A stretch of 23,106 nt of DNA from Chromera velia (taxonomy: Eukaryota; Sar; Chromeraceae), in contig JAHBMJ010001031.1 of assembly GCA_018398765.1 (NCBI GenBank), positions 5,553 to 28,658 of the forward strand, in the 5' to 3' direction. Shown piece after piece: positions 1 to 11,180 of this stretch (position 1 is its first letter; the number at the start of each line of letters is the position of its first letter). The notes under the pieces were generated by a model. That model did not search any database. It was not told the DNA's origin and saw only the letters and a list, made by a program, of their open reading frames with translations. Made by a program: the position numbers and the translations under genes.

Positions 1-858
1 GTATGTCTCTCTCTGGCCTGCCTGCTCTCGTCCAATCACCGACCCCTATTGTATGTGGCTAGGCAACAAGGTGGAAGCTGCAAAAAGCTGTCAACTTCAC
101 AATGTCATACGTCTAGTCATGTTTGTACTTACAATATATGTACAGTCATTAAGTAGGTCATTAATCGGCGGTGACTGCAAATCTGATTCATTCAAGTTTT
201 CAGTAAATTTCGGTCAAGTCTTATTCAGTAATTTTGGTTTGAAAATCAATTAACTTTAAAGCATAAGACAAAAAATACAATTGCTCTTTGAAATGCTGAA
301 TAACTTGGTAATGTAGTGTAAGTTAATAATCGAGTTTGTTTATATGCATGAATGCAACCAAAGACATACACTGCGGCCAGTTATTGAAAAGTCTAACTGT
401 TTGAGCAATGGTTATAAACCAATTGTGGGCCACATAGGGGCTTACATATAATTTAAAGACTGTATATGTCTCTAGCTCTTATTAATTTATTCTCTCTTAT
501 AGTATATAGATCAATAATATTAAACTTTTGAATAATAGTAAAACCATGATCTAATAATACACTCTCTAATAGACTTTAGTCATCTTTAGTAGACTTCAAA
601 ATACTTTAGAGGATGCACCTTCCCACATTTTATGCTTCAAGTTGTACGTTGAGTTGAATCTCGGACGGTTCAATCTCCTTGTGAATCTCTATTAATTAAT
701 TCAAGACCTTAGTCAAAATTCATTGAATTCAAAGTTTAAACTGCTGATAGTTCAAACTTGAAGCTAGGAGCTGCCAGGTTCAAAGTTTGTCGTGTGTGAT
801 TGAATGAAGTGGACTTTTATGCTAGCTTTTATGAGAGCTTCAAGTTCCCATTTGCATG
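1..858. other. AT-rich non-coding flank
   Basis: No convincing coding exon was found on either strand. The stretch is AT-rich from about 240 to 760, with short A/T runs and small inverted motifs. It becomes more GC-rich at about 780, where the last MOCS2B exon approaches. It probably holds the 3' untranslated region and downstream flank of the minus-strand MOCS2B gene. I saw no transposon ends or RNA gene here. Confidence 0.5.
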
Positions 859-3609
859 TCAGTGTCCGTTTTGTGCCCCAATGCCATTTGCAGAAGCAGA
901 CTGGGGGTCTGCCGGCCTGCACCCGCACCCCTGCTTCTGCTTCGTCTTGAGAGTGTCCCTCCATTCGGCGTTCTCCTTCCAGACAGAACCGTCCTCGTAG
1001 ACCTCTTTCTTCCAGATAGGGACCTGGGCCTGCATCCACATGCAGTGACATGTTCAGCATCCATTATCACACAGCTAAGCATTCAATTCATGCATTTTAT
1101 CACTCCGGAAGATACCTCACATGCACGTTGAGTAGGATACATTTATCTTCATTTCAAATTGAGACCCATGCAGGCAAGACCCGTCTTTGCACACCCCATT
1201 CTTTCATGTGAGGACCTCGTTCTGGAATCGCATCGGCATGTCTGCGGGTACAGGAAGTTCTATCTTCTACCTTGCAAACTGCTTTACATACGCTTTTCTG
1301 CGTACTCGTTTCGTCTCTTCATCAACAAGAGAGATCGATGCGACCTGCCTGCTTGCGTGGGTGTCAGACGAATGGGTGAGAAGGGACGGACAGGAGTGAC
1401 ACGACCGGGAGAGGTGAGAATCACCTGTGAGGAAAATGGATGGGTGGGGGGTGAGGTGGTGGAGGGACCTTTTGACTCTTACCCAGACATAATGGATACA
1501 TGAATGGTCTGCGAGCGCTGTTTTCTTTTTTTTCTGTCTCCGAAGGATCCAATGGTCGCCTTTCCTCTTCCCCCCAACTTCTGTTTCCTTTATTTTTGGT
1601 TATTTCATTCTTGCCTGCTTGTCTGCTTGTTTGTTTTCTTTTTTGCTCCTTTTCTCTTCCTTCTCTCCGTCATCCTTCCATCTTTTCTTTCGTCCTTTTC
1701 CCTTTACTTTCTTTCCTTCCTTCCGTCTCCAATTTCTTCGAAGGAATGTACCTCTTGACACCTGCTCACTCTATGAAAGTGCTCGATGTATGCACGTGTC
1801 ATCGATGGATGCAATTGCCAAGTGGACAGGTGACGTATGCATGAAAGGCGCCTCTCTACTCGTGCTGGGAGTGGAGTAAAATGCAGGCCGACTGGTGACG
1901 TTTGCATCGACAGAATGGGAACTGCATGACAGACAGACAGACAGACAGACAGAAAGACAGACAGACAGAAAGACAGACAGACAGACAGACAGACAGACTA
2001 TAGGTTTCTTCTCCTTCTCCCTCCTTTTCTTCATGAACACAACAGACAGACAGACAGACCAACTGGCTGATCGACTGACCTTCAGCTCGTTGATGATGAA
2101 CTGGCATGCCTCGAGGCAGTCCTTCCTGTGGGGAGACGAGACTGCGACGTTCACACCTGAGGGATAAGGGAGAGACAGAGACAGATTACATGTTTCTCCT
2201 TCTCCCTCCGTTTCTTCACACACACACACAGACAGACAGACAGACAGACCGACTGTATGGTTTGTTTCCCTCCTTTTCTTCAGACCCACACACAGACAGA
2301 CAGACCGACAGACAGACATACTATGTCGTCTTTTCTTTTCCCTTTTCTCTTTCTTTATTCTTTTCTGTTTTGTTTCTTTCTTCTTTTGGCGGACAAACAG
2401 ACAGACATTCACACACACACACACACACACACATACACACACTCATATGCAGACGTACACAGAGAGACACAGGTGGAGCTAGGTGCACGCAAATATGGAC
2501 ACAGAAACATTTCCTCAAAAAGAGCTTGAGAGTAAGCGTGCAAATGAGAAAGAAGGAGGGCGGGTGGAGAAGGTGAGAGGGGGGGGGGAGAAAGAGGACA
2601 GAGACAGAGACCACAGCACGCAAGACAGAAAACAAAAACACGGACACACAAACAGAGACGGAGACAGAGAGGGGGGGATGGATGGGGCGAGGGAGATGGG
2701 GTGAGAGAAAGAAACAGGGGGGGGAGAGAGGGAGAGGGAGAAGGAGAGAGAAAAAGAGGGAGAAGAAGAGGGAGGGAGGTAAAGAGAAGCAGACAAAATC
2801 GCCGCTTCGAATCCTGGGACGGAGCGAGAGAGCTGGAGAAATGACAGAGAGAAGACCCTCGAGAGCAGGGAACAGAAAGGCGCAGCACGAGTCGAGGATG
2901 AGAGAGTGATGAAAATTTTGGTGGAGTCAGGAAAGAACCCAAGTGGCAACGGACAAAAAAGGAAGAACTTCTTTATTTGAGGTCTGCCAATGCCCGCGCT
3001 TCGCGTGCTTTGTGGAGAGAAAAGACAGACGGAAAACGCTGCTGAGGCTGCTCAAGTCGCAAATGACTGTTCCCTTTTCATCTAATGCACTTCCCCCCCC
3101 CCTCCCGTCTCACGAGTCCCCAAACATCGGGTGACTGATGCCCAGCTTTTCACACTCTCGTGGAAACACAGGGACATTCTCATACACAAATACATTCTCA
3201 TAGTGTAGCCCTTTACCGAAACGTCCCGGTTCGACCCCGCGTATTCTCTCTGCCTCTGTTTCCTTTCCGCTCACTGACCTGACTCTCCGACCGGACAGTC
3301 CCCCAGTCGGTGCTCCACTGCCACCTTGCGAATTTCCGTCCACCTCTTTTGCGCGATGGTGATCACTTCCTGCATCTTCTTCACTGCCATGGGCTCATAG
3401 GCCTCGTAGGTCAACTGCACGACTTTCTTCCCATGGGCGTGGTTCCGCGTGGTGCCCGAGAATGTGGCCACACCCCCACAGACAGGGTCCTCAACGAAGT
3501 CGATGATCGAAGCCAAACTCAACTTGCCGTGAATCAGCTTCACGTGGACTGGAGAGGGTTCGGCCTGGCCACCCTCTTTGTCCTTCGGCGCAGAGACGGC
3601 AGTCTCCAT
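859..3609 (-). CDS. MOCS2B: Molybdopterin synthase catalytic (large) subunit, MoaE/MOCS2B family
   Basis: Three exons on the minus strand: 3609-3279, 2156-2080 and 1029-859 (stop TGA at 861-859), giving 192 aa. Phases fit exactly: exon 1 ends TCAG|GTCAGT (phase 1), exon 2 starts after CCCTCAG and ends AAG|GTCAGT (phase 0), and exon 3 starts after GATGCAG. The start is the first ATG after an in-frame TGA at 3672-3670. Family features are the TRNHAHGKKV segment (about residues 54-63), SSPHRKDCLEA (117-127) and PIWKKE (140-145). K136 and K143 have the same spacing as the catalytic lysines K119 and K126 of E. coli MoaE. The enzyme dimerises and, with the thiocarboxylated small subunit, inserts two sulfurs into cyclic pyranopterin monophosphate to make molybdopterin in the cytosol. 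After the conserved core there is a tail of about 30 residues with a CGC motif. No small-subunit (MOCS2A/MoaD) reading frame was seen. Both introns (about 1.1 and 1.05 kb) are full of simple repeats. Confidence 0.93.
1928..1998. repeat. (CAGA)n microsatellite in MOCS2B intron 2
   Basis: Tandem CAGA units with occasional AAAGA interruptions. A shorter run of the same unit follows at about 2042-2059, ending some 20 bases from the exon 2 donor. In the gene's sense strand it reads (TCTG)n. Confidence 0.9.
2217..2447. repeat. (CA)n / (CAGA)n cluster in MOCS2B intron 1
   Basis: Separate runs lie at about 2217-2250, 2285-2320 and 2395-2447, alternating CA dinucleotides and CAGA tetranucleotides, separated by T/C-rich spacers. 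The sense strand reads (TG)n and (TCTG)n. Confidence 0.85.
2520..2900. repeat. Purine-rich (GA/GGGA) tract in MOCS2B intron 1
   Basis: An impure GA-rich tract on the plus strand, including a run of about 10 G at 2580-2590. It is C/T-rich in the sense strand of MOCS2B. The long Ser/Pro/Leu-rich reading frames across it on the minus strand are products of this composition. Confidence 0.75.
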
Positions 3610-3863
3610 CTTGGTTTTGGTTCCCTTCCTGTGTCTCCTTCTGTATGGAGACGGTTCGCGAATAGACACTCAAGGAAAGATGTGATCGGGATCAGCAGTT
3701 GCCTCGTCGAAACATCATGCCGGTAGCCATGTACGACACGATCATCTTGAGAGTCGAGACACAATTAAGTTAATTGAGACCCAGCTTGACAGGACAGTCT
3801 TATTGCCATCTTATGCCCGTCTATACATGTGCGCACTCCATGCGCACGCGTCAATCGCGCCGA

Positions 3864-3883
3864 CGCGGCGCGGGCGCGCCGCG
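3864..3883. repeat. GC-only palindrome in divergent promoter region
   Basis: Arms CGCGGCGCG (3864-3872) and CGCGCCGCG (3875-3883) are perfect reverse complements around GG. It sits in a short GC-rich island within otherwise mixed sequence and could be a binding site. Confidence 0.7.
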
Positions 3884-3993
3884 TTTTGTCAGCTCACTCA
3901 GCCTCACTGTTAATGAAGCTAGGTCAGGAAACATCAGGAAACTCCCTGACAATCTCTTATATCGACACTTACGGCAGGAGAATCTGACTTACG

Positions 3994-4044
3994 CAGTATG
4001 CTGTATCATGCATTGTATACATAATACTCTAATACAGCATACTG
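3994..4044. repeat. 13-bp inverted repeat upstream of ALKBH4
   Basis: CAGTATGCTGTAT at 3994-4006 and its perfect reverse complement at 4032-4044, with a 25-bp AT-rich loop. It ends about 120 bp before the ALKBH4 start codon. It could form a hairpin or be a paired protein-binding site. Confidence 0.75.
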
Positions 4045-4166
4045 TCACATCAGATTGCTTTAGCTCTCGAGAAAACGGGGGTTGCTTGCTTGAAATGAGA
4101 GGAGACGGAGACGGCATGACACCCTGAGGTGTTGTGAGGTCATTGTGAGCTCTGTGCTGTCTTAAA

Positions 4167-5382
4167 ATGGAAGGGAGCGGAGACGGAAGCAGACCCCGGG
4201 TGTGTGGCTGCACCGGGATAAGAAGCTGTTTGCTCTGCGGTGCCTCGGCGAATGGAGACGGAAAGAGCGCCACAACCGCGCCCGCCAGGAGTGCACAAAC
4301 ACAGAGGCGAGTGTTCTGCACTTCGTGCGGACGGTTCTTCGCTGATTCGTCTGAAGACTTTGTTGCGAGGTGTGACCCTTGTGCATCCGCATTCAAAGGA
4401 AATGACCCCGAGCGTCCGAATTTCGCAATTGCTCGAAACTCCGCCTTCCTCTATCCTAACCATACGGCTGCATCTTCACACCTAGCACCTGAGGACGTGA
4501 GCGTGATGGTGATTTCGAATTTTGTGTCAGCAGAGGAAGAGGACCAAATCGTCAAGTCCATCGACGCCCAAATGTGGGCAGTCTCCCAATCAGGTACGTG
4601 ACCCAGACATAATCTTCCTGCTTCCTAAGAGGCTTTTTGTAAAAAAGGGCAGTCTCAGGCCCAACCTCTCTCTGTTAGCTCGAAGGAATGTCCACCTCTT
4701 CCCACCAGCTCTGCAAGATTCCGAATCCGTTTCTTTCACTGCGTAACTGTCCGTCTCCGCCTTTGAACTTTTCCTGCACGCGCTAAACTCAAAAAATGAA
4801 AAAGCAGTAGAGTGATCTCTCCTCCCTCCCCTTCTGTCGACCGTGCTCTGTCACCCGTTCACGATTGCAGTACACGAAAAAAGAGAACCTGCTCTCTCTC
4901 TACGTTTTCTTCATCTTCGATGATGTCTTCTCTCCGTGTATTAAAAAAAAAACCTCTTTCCTCTCTCTTACAGGACGAAGGAAACAGGACTACGGCCCTA
5001 GTGTCAACTTCAAAAAGCAGAAACTGAAGCTCGGCAGGTTCAACGGGCTACCCCCCTTCGCTTCTCTTATTCTGTCCAAACTCAAAAAGTACGAAGAACA
5101 GATCCAACACGCCAGACCGAAAGGTGACCAACAAAGTTGCCAAACGACCGAACCGACACCACCGGACCCTTTTGAGTCCTTGCAAAACAGTGACTGCCAA
5201 GGTGCTCACCTTCCCAGAGGCCCACGGAACGCAGAACAAAGCATCCAGCCCACCGTTTCCGCAGATCCAGACGCCGCGCAAGTCTTGAGGGACTTCTGCC
5301 CGGTGGAGCTCTGCAATTTGGAGTATGATCCTGAGAGGGGGTCTGCAATAGACCCTCATCTGGATGACAGGTGCGTGCACGT

Positions 5383-5433
<51 letters not shown>

Positions 5434-6282
5434 ACGCGTGTGTGTGCAAGTACGTGTGTGTCTGTGTATCTGTGTGCATGTGTGTGTGCGTGCGTGTGCA
5501 AAGGGTTTTTCTTTCAGCGTCCAGCAGCATTGAATCCTCTATGAGTGCATGTATGTTGATATGTTTGCAGCTGGCTGTGGGGTGAACGTCTGGTGACATT
5601 GAATCTCCTCTCCGACACTTTCCTGTCCCTCTTGCCCCCTTCTTTTCCAGCACCTGTTCCAACATCAAAACAAGAAGAGGACAAGTCAAAATCAGACCAT
5701 CAGCCGAGCAAGTCGAAGACTCAAGCGACGAATGTTGATGGGAAGGAGGCAATGGAGAAAGTGCCAGAAGAGAGGGAAGAGAAGAAGGAAGGCCGAAATC
5801 CGATGGATGAGGGGGATTGTGAAGACTCTCTGACAATAGAAAAAGAAAAGGGAAAAGGAAAAGGGCGAAGTGAAAAGAGGGAAGCTGTTCAGACAGCGAA
5901 TGGCGCTGTGGGGTCGATTGTTGCCGGTGTGGCTGCATCAGAGTCAGATCTTGCGGGGGCTGGGACTGTCCTTTTGCCTCTTCCACGACGATCGCTTCTC
6001 ATTCTACAGGGGGTCGCTCGTCACTTTTGGCTGCACGGGATTGAGAGAGAACACGTGAGAAGTCGAAGGATTGCGGTGACGCTCCGTGAGCTGGCGCCTT
6101 CGTGGGTACCTCCAGCTGTCTCTTCCTCTTCTTGTTCGGTGCTGCCAAAAGAGGAAGGAGAAGGACAAGGAAAAGGAAAAGAAGAAGGGTCGATGTCCTC
6201 TTCTATGCTTCAGGAATGGGGGGAACGTCTATTGCAAGTAGCGATGAGTATGGAAGGCCGGCCTGTGAACTTCCCTTCTTAG
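4167..6282 (+). CDS. ALKBH4: ALKBH4-type Fe(II)/2-oxoglutarate-dependent demethylase
   Basis: Exons 4167-4593, 4974-5370 and 5571-6282 give 511 aa. Splice phases match: CAG|GTACGT to CTTACAG| (phase 1) and ACAG|GTGCGT to TTTGCAG| (phase 2). Hallmarks in order are the N-terminal CGCTGIRSCLLC (residues 13-24), SQSGRRKQDYGPSVNF (about 140-155), iron ligands H271 and D273 in AIDPHLDD, SWLWGERLVTLNLLS (275-289), third iron ligand H430 in RHFWLHGI, R441 and R447 in RxxxxxR for 2-oxoglutarate, and the C-terminal GERLLQVAMSMEGRPV. Human ALKBH4 (about 300 aa) shows all of these. The family demethylates proteins such as actin and has reported nucleic-acid links. The extra length comes from three low-complexity inserts (about 183-245, 298-394, 458-482), the second rich in Lys/Glu. 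An additional CxxC...CxxC (C51, C54, C69, C72) could bind zinc. Exon 3 is assumed to be unbroken across the Lys/Glu insert. Confidence 0.95.
5383..5430. repeat. (TC)n(TG)n microsatellite in ALKBH4 intron 2
   Basis: A TC run followed directly by a TG run, beginning about 12 bases after the exon 2 donor. TG-rich sequence continues to about 5500. The sense strand is pyrimidine/TG here, as in most introns of this window. Confidence 0.9.
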
Positions 6283-7218
6283 TTTGCATGCTTTACAATG
6301 CAACAATATGGGTTGTTGACTCGCTTTTTTGTTCGGTTTCTTTGGCATCTAGTTTGGCATCTAAGGATCTTTCAGGACCAGAATCAGAATGAAGCTTCAC
6401 CTCTAGCGCCACCTAAGGCTTCCATGAGTGTGGGCCATTCATGGATACTATGTCATTGGATAGCCCCGTGAAGCCTGAGCTAGGTATTAGGTAAAGCTGG
6501 AGGTAAAGTGATTCAGTTAAAATTAAAAACTGTCCAGGTTGGCTATCAGAATTTTGTATAGAATGAGCTTTAGCTAGAATGAGCTACTATTCAGAGCTAG
6601 GGAATGATATTTCAATGAGTCTCCACGACAACCTTCGTTTTTTTTTTTAAATAATAAATTTTTAACTGAGTGAATTCCAAGTTTAATTCCTAGGTAAATT
6701 CTATAGAATTTGGAAGTTAAAAATCTCCAAAAACCTTTTTTAGAGATATTTTTTTACATTAAAAAAAAAAATCAGACCATATAATCAAAACTTGAAGGCT
6801 AAGTTAAAGCTAGCAGCTAGCTCAGCCTAGCTGGTCAATTACAGAGTAATTCACAGTACGAGCTAGCTGGTACATCATGTTATATATTTTCTTTCATTTT
6901 ATATGTTAAATATTATGTTTCAGTGCTATGGCGATTCCAATTAAGGACTTTTCTGCGATGTTTCTACAGAAACGTACTTCAACGCTAAGTTCAAGTTGAA
7001 ACCGTGCAGGGTGACAGGGTCTGATCTAAGCCTCACGAGTGGCTATTTTCCCCCCTGCGTGACGATACGAACTTCAGCGTCTACTGGAACGGCCGCAGGC
7101 GACATGTACGCTTCCACGTTGGGGAGCAAAGGAGACGGCAAGGGCCTGCAGCCACGCAATGAATTCGATCGACAGGTACGGCATATATCTGAATGTACCG
7201 AACATTCGCACGCCCAAA

Positions 7219-7252
<34 letters not shown>

Positions 7253-7258
7253 AACACC

Positions 7259-7292
<34 letters not shown>

Positions 7293-7788
7293 AACACACA
7301 CGCACACAAATATATATAGCTGTAGAGTTCTGCACAGGAGTCTCCTCTCTTTGAATGGTGACTGAGCTGCATGAATTAAATCCATTTTCTTCACCTGTGG
7401 AGATTTTGCCCAACGCGATGTCGAAAGCTCATGCATGCACTGTGCCCCTTTCGAGGGCTTCTGCGAGACGTTTCCACAAAGCCGGGGCCTCAGTGTGCAG
7501 ATATGGTTTTAGATATCGTCAAACCCACTGACACAGCTTTCGTGTGCAAACATACTTATGCATTCACGGGAAGTATGGTTCTGAGCTTCTCTTCAGCCTC
7601 CGACAATACAGAAACTTAGTCTCAGGGGTTTTTTCTCCCCCGAGACAGTCAACCGCTCTCAAACTTTCGCTAAGTCAGTTCGTCAGTCAACTCAAATTTT
7701 GTCTTCCTCATACGAATCAACCACGTGATCAATGTGGGCAAGATATGAATACGCAATATTGCACATAGCTGAAAGGTAGGTTATTCAC
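6283..7788. other. Tail-to-tail intergenic region ALKBH4 / 14-3-3
   Basis: About 1.5 kb between the two convergent stop codons. It contains the 3' flanks of both genes, an AT-rich section at about 6480-6960 with repeated AGCTAG motifs, and a (CA)n block at 7219-7312. Two exon-like open stretches on the plus strand (about 6970-7175 and 7509-7620) have plausible splice signals but no recognisable homology, so they are not called as a gene. Confidence 0.5.
7219..7312. repeat. (CA)n microsatellite
   Basis: Nearly pure CA dinucleotides with a few CCAA and CGCA interruptions. It lies downstream of the 14-3-3 stop codon. Confidence 0.9.
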
Positions 7789-8195
7789 TTACTCTTTGCT
7801 TTTGTCCTCATCACACTCAGTCCAGACGGCGAGATTCTCTCGTAAAGCGCGCAGAAAGAGGTTTCTGCACAAATTTCAAACGCATAAGCCAAGAAGAGCG
7901 CATCAGCGATCGGTTCTCTTCCTGTGTTTACGCATTCTACTCTTCATTCATGAAGAGCGACTCCAGACATTTTTCACGAAACGACGCGAAGACGCAGACT
8001 TGTTTGCAAAGTACGAAAGAAGTTTGCATGCATCCAGCCTTTCTCTAAACCAGCACTGTCGCGTCGTATGAACTGATGTTCAGCATTCTATGCATCAAGA
8101 GAGCACCAAATGGAACATTCTGGAGGCACAGAGAGAGAGAGAGCAAGAGAGAGAGAGAGAGAGAGAGAGTGAGAGAGAGAGAGAGTGAGAGAGAA

Positions 8196-8226
<31 letters not shown>

Positions 8227-8367
8227 AGCTGACTGACGCCAGTCCGAATTCGGCCTTGTCGAGTGATGCGAGGTCGCGTCTTGCGGCATCAAAGCATACA
8301 GCTGCGTGTTGCCTCGCCTCATCTGCAGAAGAGCGCACACATATACAGAAATTTCACCGACAACAAC

Positions 8368-8405
<38 letters not shown>

Positions 8406-9584
8406 CACGCACACGCACACACACACACACACACACACATACACACATACACACATACACACATACACACATACACACATGTGCTCACAGTCACAGTATC
8501 GAAGAAAAAGACAGACTGATCAACAGGAGAAGCACAGAACAAAAAGCTGACGAGAAATTGAGAGTCAACGCAGAGGTGGACAGCTGGACAAAGCAGCGAC
8601 GTGGAGGGAGACAGGGAGAAAAGGACAGAGTGAATGAGAATGAGAATGAGAAAGACAGGGAGGGCCTCAATCAGAGACCCACAGCCAGCAAAAGTGTCCA
8701 CACAGACAGAACAGACTTGGCTGAACTACGGACTCTAGGTTTCTTTCTTTGTTTTCCCAGATAGGCAGACATGTAGACAGACTGTATCGTCTTTTGTTTT
8801 CCTTTTTCTCTTTCTACATGTTCTTTTCTTTCTTCTTTTTGCGCGCTCTCTCAGTGGAGGGGTACGCCGACAGACAGACAGACAGACAGACAGACACACC
8901 GTCTCTTCCCAGAATGTCCTTCAACAAGACCGAAGAGTTCAATGCAATGGAGAGACGAAGAGGGTGGCTTGCAAGAAGATGTGAGCATTCCTTTGTGGCC
9001 TGCAGCGTCAGGCATCGGAGAGGACACGGGAAGGAATGGTTGGAAAAAGAAGAAGCAGAAATGTCGAGAGTCTGCCTGGTCTGTTGACGCGGGGAACGGT
9101 CTCTGGATCTTTTGCACTTTCAAACAGAGAGGGAGGGAAAGTGTAAGGGAACAAGACATGACGCACAACTCGTAGAGAAATGAAGAATCTTGCCCCGACA
9201 GCGAGTGTGACGCTCATTTGGAGGGAGACATGCGGATAGATTGACGACAAAATGAGTCAATGACTAAATGGCTGAATGGATGAGTGAACGAACGCAATGA
9301 ACAAGAAATTTCCCGAACACAGAAAAACAACTGATTGACTCACGGACGGACGGACGTCTTTGTAGGCCTGCAACGACTTCTCTCCGTCTTCTGTCGCTGA
9401 GTTGGAGCCCTTCATCTGCACCAACAACAGACAAACAGGTGGGAAATGCCGTCAGTAGACTCACCCATGTACGCAAGATGCGACTTCACAAAAACTGCTG
9501 ACTGAGCCACACAGGTACAGAGAAGTGTAAAAGGTCTGCATCACATTTTAGACACACACACACACACACACACACAGAGAGAGA

Positions 9585-9631
<47 letters not shown>

Positions 9632-10295
9632 ATAGACTGTTTGACAGACACGGAGATACACACAAAGACACAACAGATATTTATACACACACAGACGCAC
9701 ACGCACACACATACACACCGAGAGGAACGCAGACAAACTGACCATTCGAAATTCCGCCAGGTACCTGTAGAAGTCCCCCCTCATCTTCCCGAGGTTCCCG
9801 AGGTGTTCTCCTTGCGGGGCAACGGGGAGAAGGTCTGCAGAGGAGAGGAGAACAATGCGTCCCCCCAGTGATTAATACATGCAGCATGCCATGAAGTGTT
9901 ACAAGAAAAGACTCAAAAAGGAGTTCGAGGAGAGCCAAACAACTCCACACAATGATCTGCTCTGACGTGTCAGACATTAAATGTGGTCATTCTGTTCATG
10001 CGTGTGTAAGGCGAAGCGTATCTAAGGAGGGGACCGACGAAGGCCGGGCAGATTCAGCAGAGAGATGCACACACCCAGACAGATACGCACAAAGAAAGCA
10101 GGGGCAAAAATCGGGAGTCACACAGAAAGAAGAACACAGAGAAAGAAAGAACGGTGACAGGGAGAGAAGCACCATCGTCTGTCCTCTCGGATACGCGAAA
10201 GACGGTCTGAAAATTTCATGCAAAAACCGCTGAACCACATCAGACATGTCAACCACAAATACAGGAGCCTTTCGAACTGCACCTGTTTCATTTCC

Positions 10296-10328
<33 letters not shown>

Positions 10329-10867
10329 GGCTGGCTGACCTTCCTTGATGTGTCGAAGTGCGGTCTTGCAGAGTGTCTCTGCCTCTGAGGCGATTTTCTC
10401 TTTGTACTCTGTGATTGCCTCCTGCGCGCATTCAAAGACAGAGGCCGAGGAATGATCTGACTCATGATTCAGAAAACCGGCGCATTGCGCGCATTTTCTC
10501 ATCCTTGAAAGGTCGGATGCCAACAATCGCGAAGCGAGGGTGTGGGAATAGAGGTAGAAAAGAGGACTACGCATAGCGGCACACTAGTGAAGAAGGAATC
10601 GTTCTCGACTGTGGACAGGACGCCATATTGCAGAGCTTATCGACAGGCAGACACGCACGCAGTCCCCCTAAACAGGACGACGGGTCGTGAACTGATGGTC
10701 AGGAAAGGGACAAAAGAGCATATTAATAGAAGGCTGAGCCCCTCCCTTCCTACCTTTAGTTCAAACGGGTGTTCGTCCTGTTCCTCAAACTCCCGCAGAG
10801 TCACTAACGCACAACGCCGTTCCTCCAGGGCTCCTCGAAATGCAGCTGCAACCACAAGGATGACAAG

Positions 10868-10932
<65 letters not shown>

Positions 10933-11148
10933 TCCCTCTCTCTCCTCTCTCTCGCACGCACGCACACACACACACACGCGCGCGCGCACACACACACACA
11001 CAAACACATACACACGCACACACACACACACACACGCACACACACACACACACACTCACACACACACACACACGCACGCACGCGCGCGCGCACACACACA
11101 CACGCACGCACACACTCACTCACTCACACACACACACACACACGCACG

Positions 11149-11180
<32 letters not shown>

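Larger units (their letters stand above)
3610..4166. promoter_or_regulatory. Head-to-head intergenic region MOCS2B / ALKBH4
   Basis: 557 bp separate the divergent start codons of MOCS2B (minus) and ALKBH4 (plus), so both promoters must lie in or next to this stretch. Two inverted repeats stand out: a GC-only palindrome at 3864-3883 (9-bp arms CGCGGCGCG, 2-bp spacer), and a 13-bp inverted repeat CAGTATGCTGTAT at 3994-4006 and 4032-4044. No TATA box could be placed confidently. Promoter activity is inferred from gene layout only. Confidence 0.5.

Noticed and set aside
1771-2442. 223-codon minus-strand frame
   Set aside because: Only 2156-2080 is a real exon (MOCS2B exon 2). The rest is Val/Ser/Leu/Cys-rich translation of (CAGA)n repeats in the introns.
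2409-2942. Ser/Pro/Leu-rich minus-strand frames of 144-177 codons
   Set aside because: They arise from the GA-rich tract in MOCS2B intron 1 and have no recognisable domain.
3610-3669. N-terminal extension of MOCS2B upstream of residue 1
   Set aside because: The in-frame extension has no ATG (only a GTG at 3669) before a TGA at 3672-3670, so the ATG at 3609 is preferred.
5048-5986. 312-codon minus-strand frame opposite ALKBH4
   Set aside because: It overlaps conserved ALKBH4 exons on the other strand and includes the translated intronic repeat, so it is a shadow frame.
8131-8480. CRISPR-like or satellite array
   Set aside because: These are simple dinucleotide microsatellites without spacers. 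The genome is clearly eukaryotic with spliced genes.
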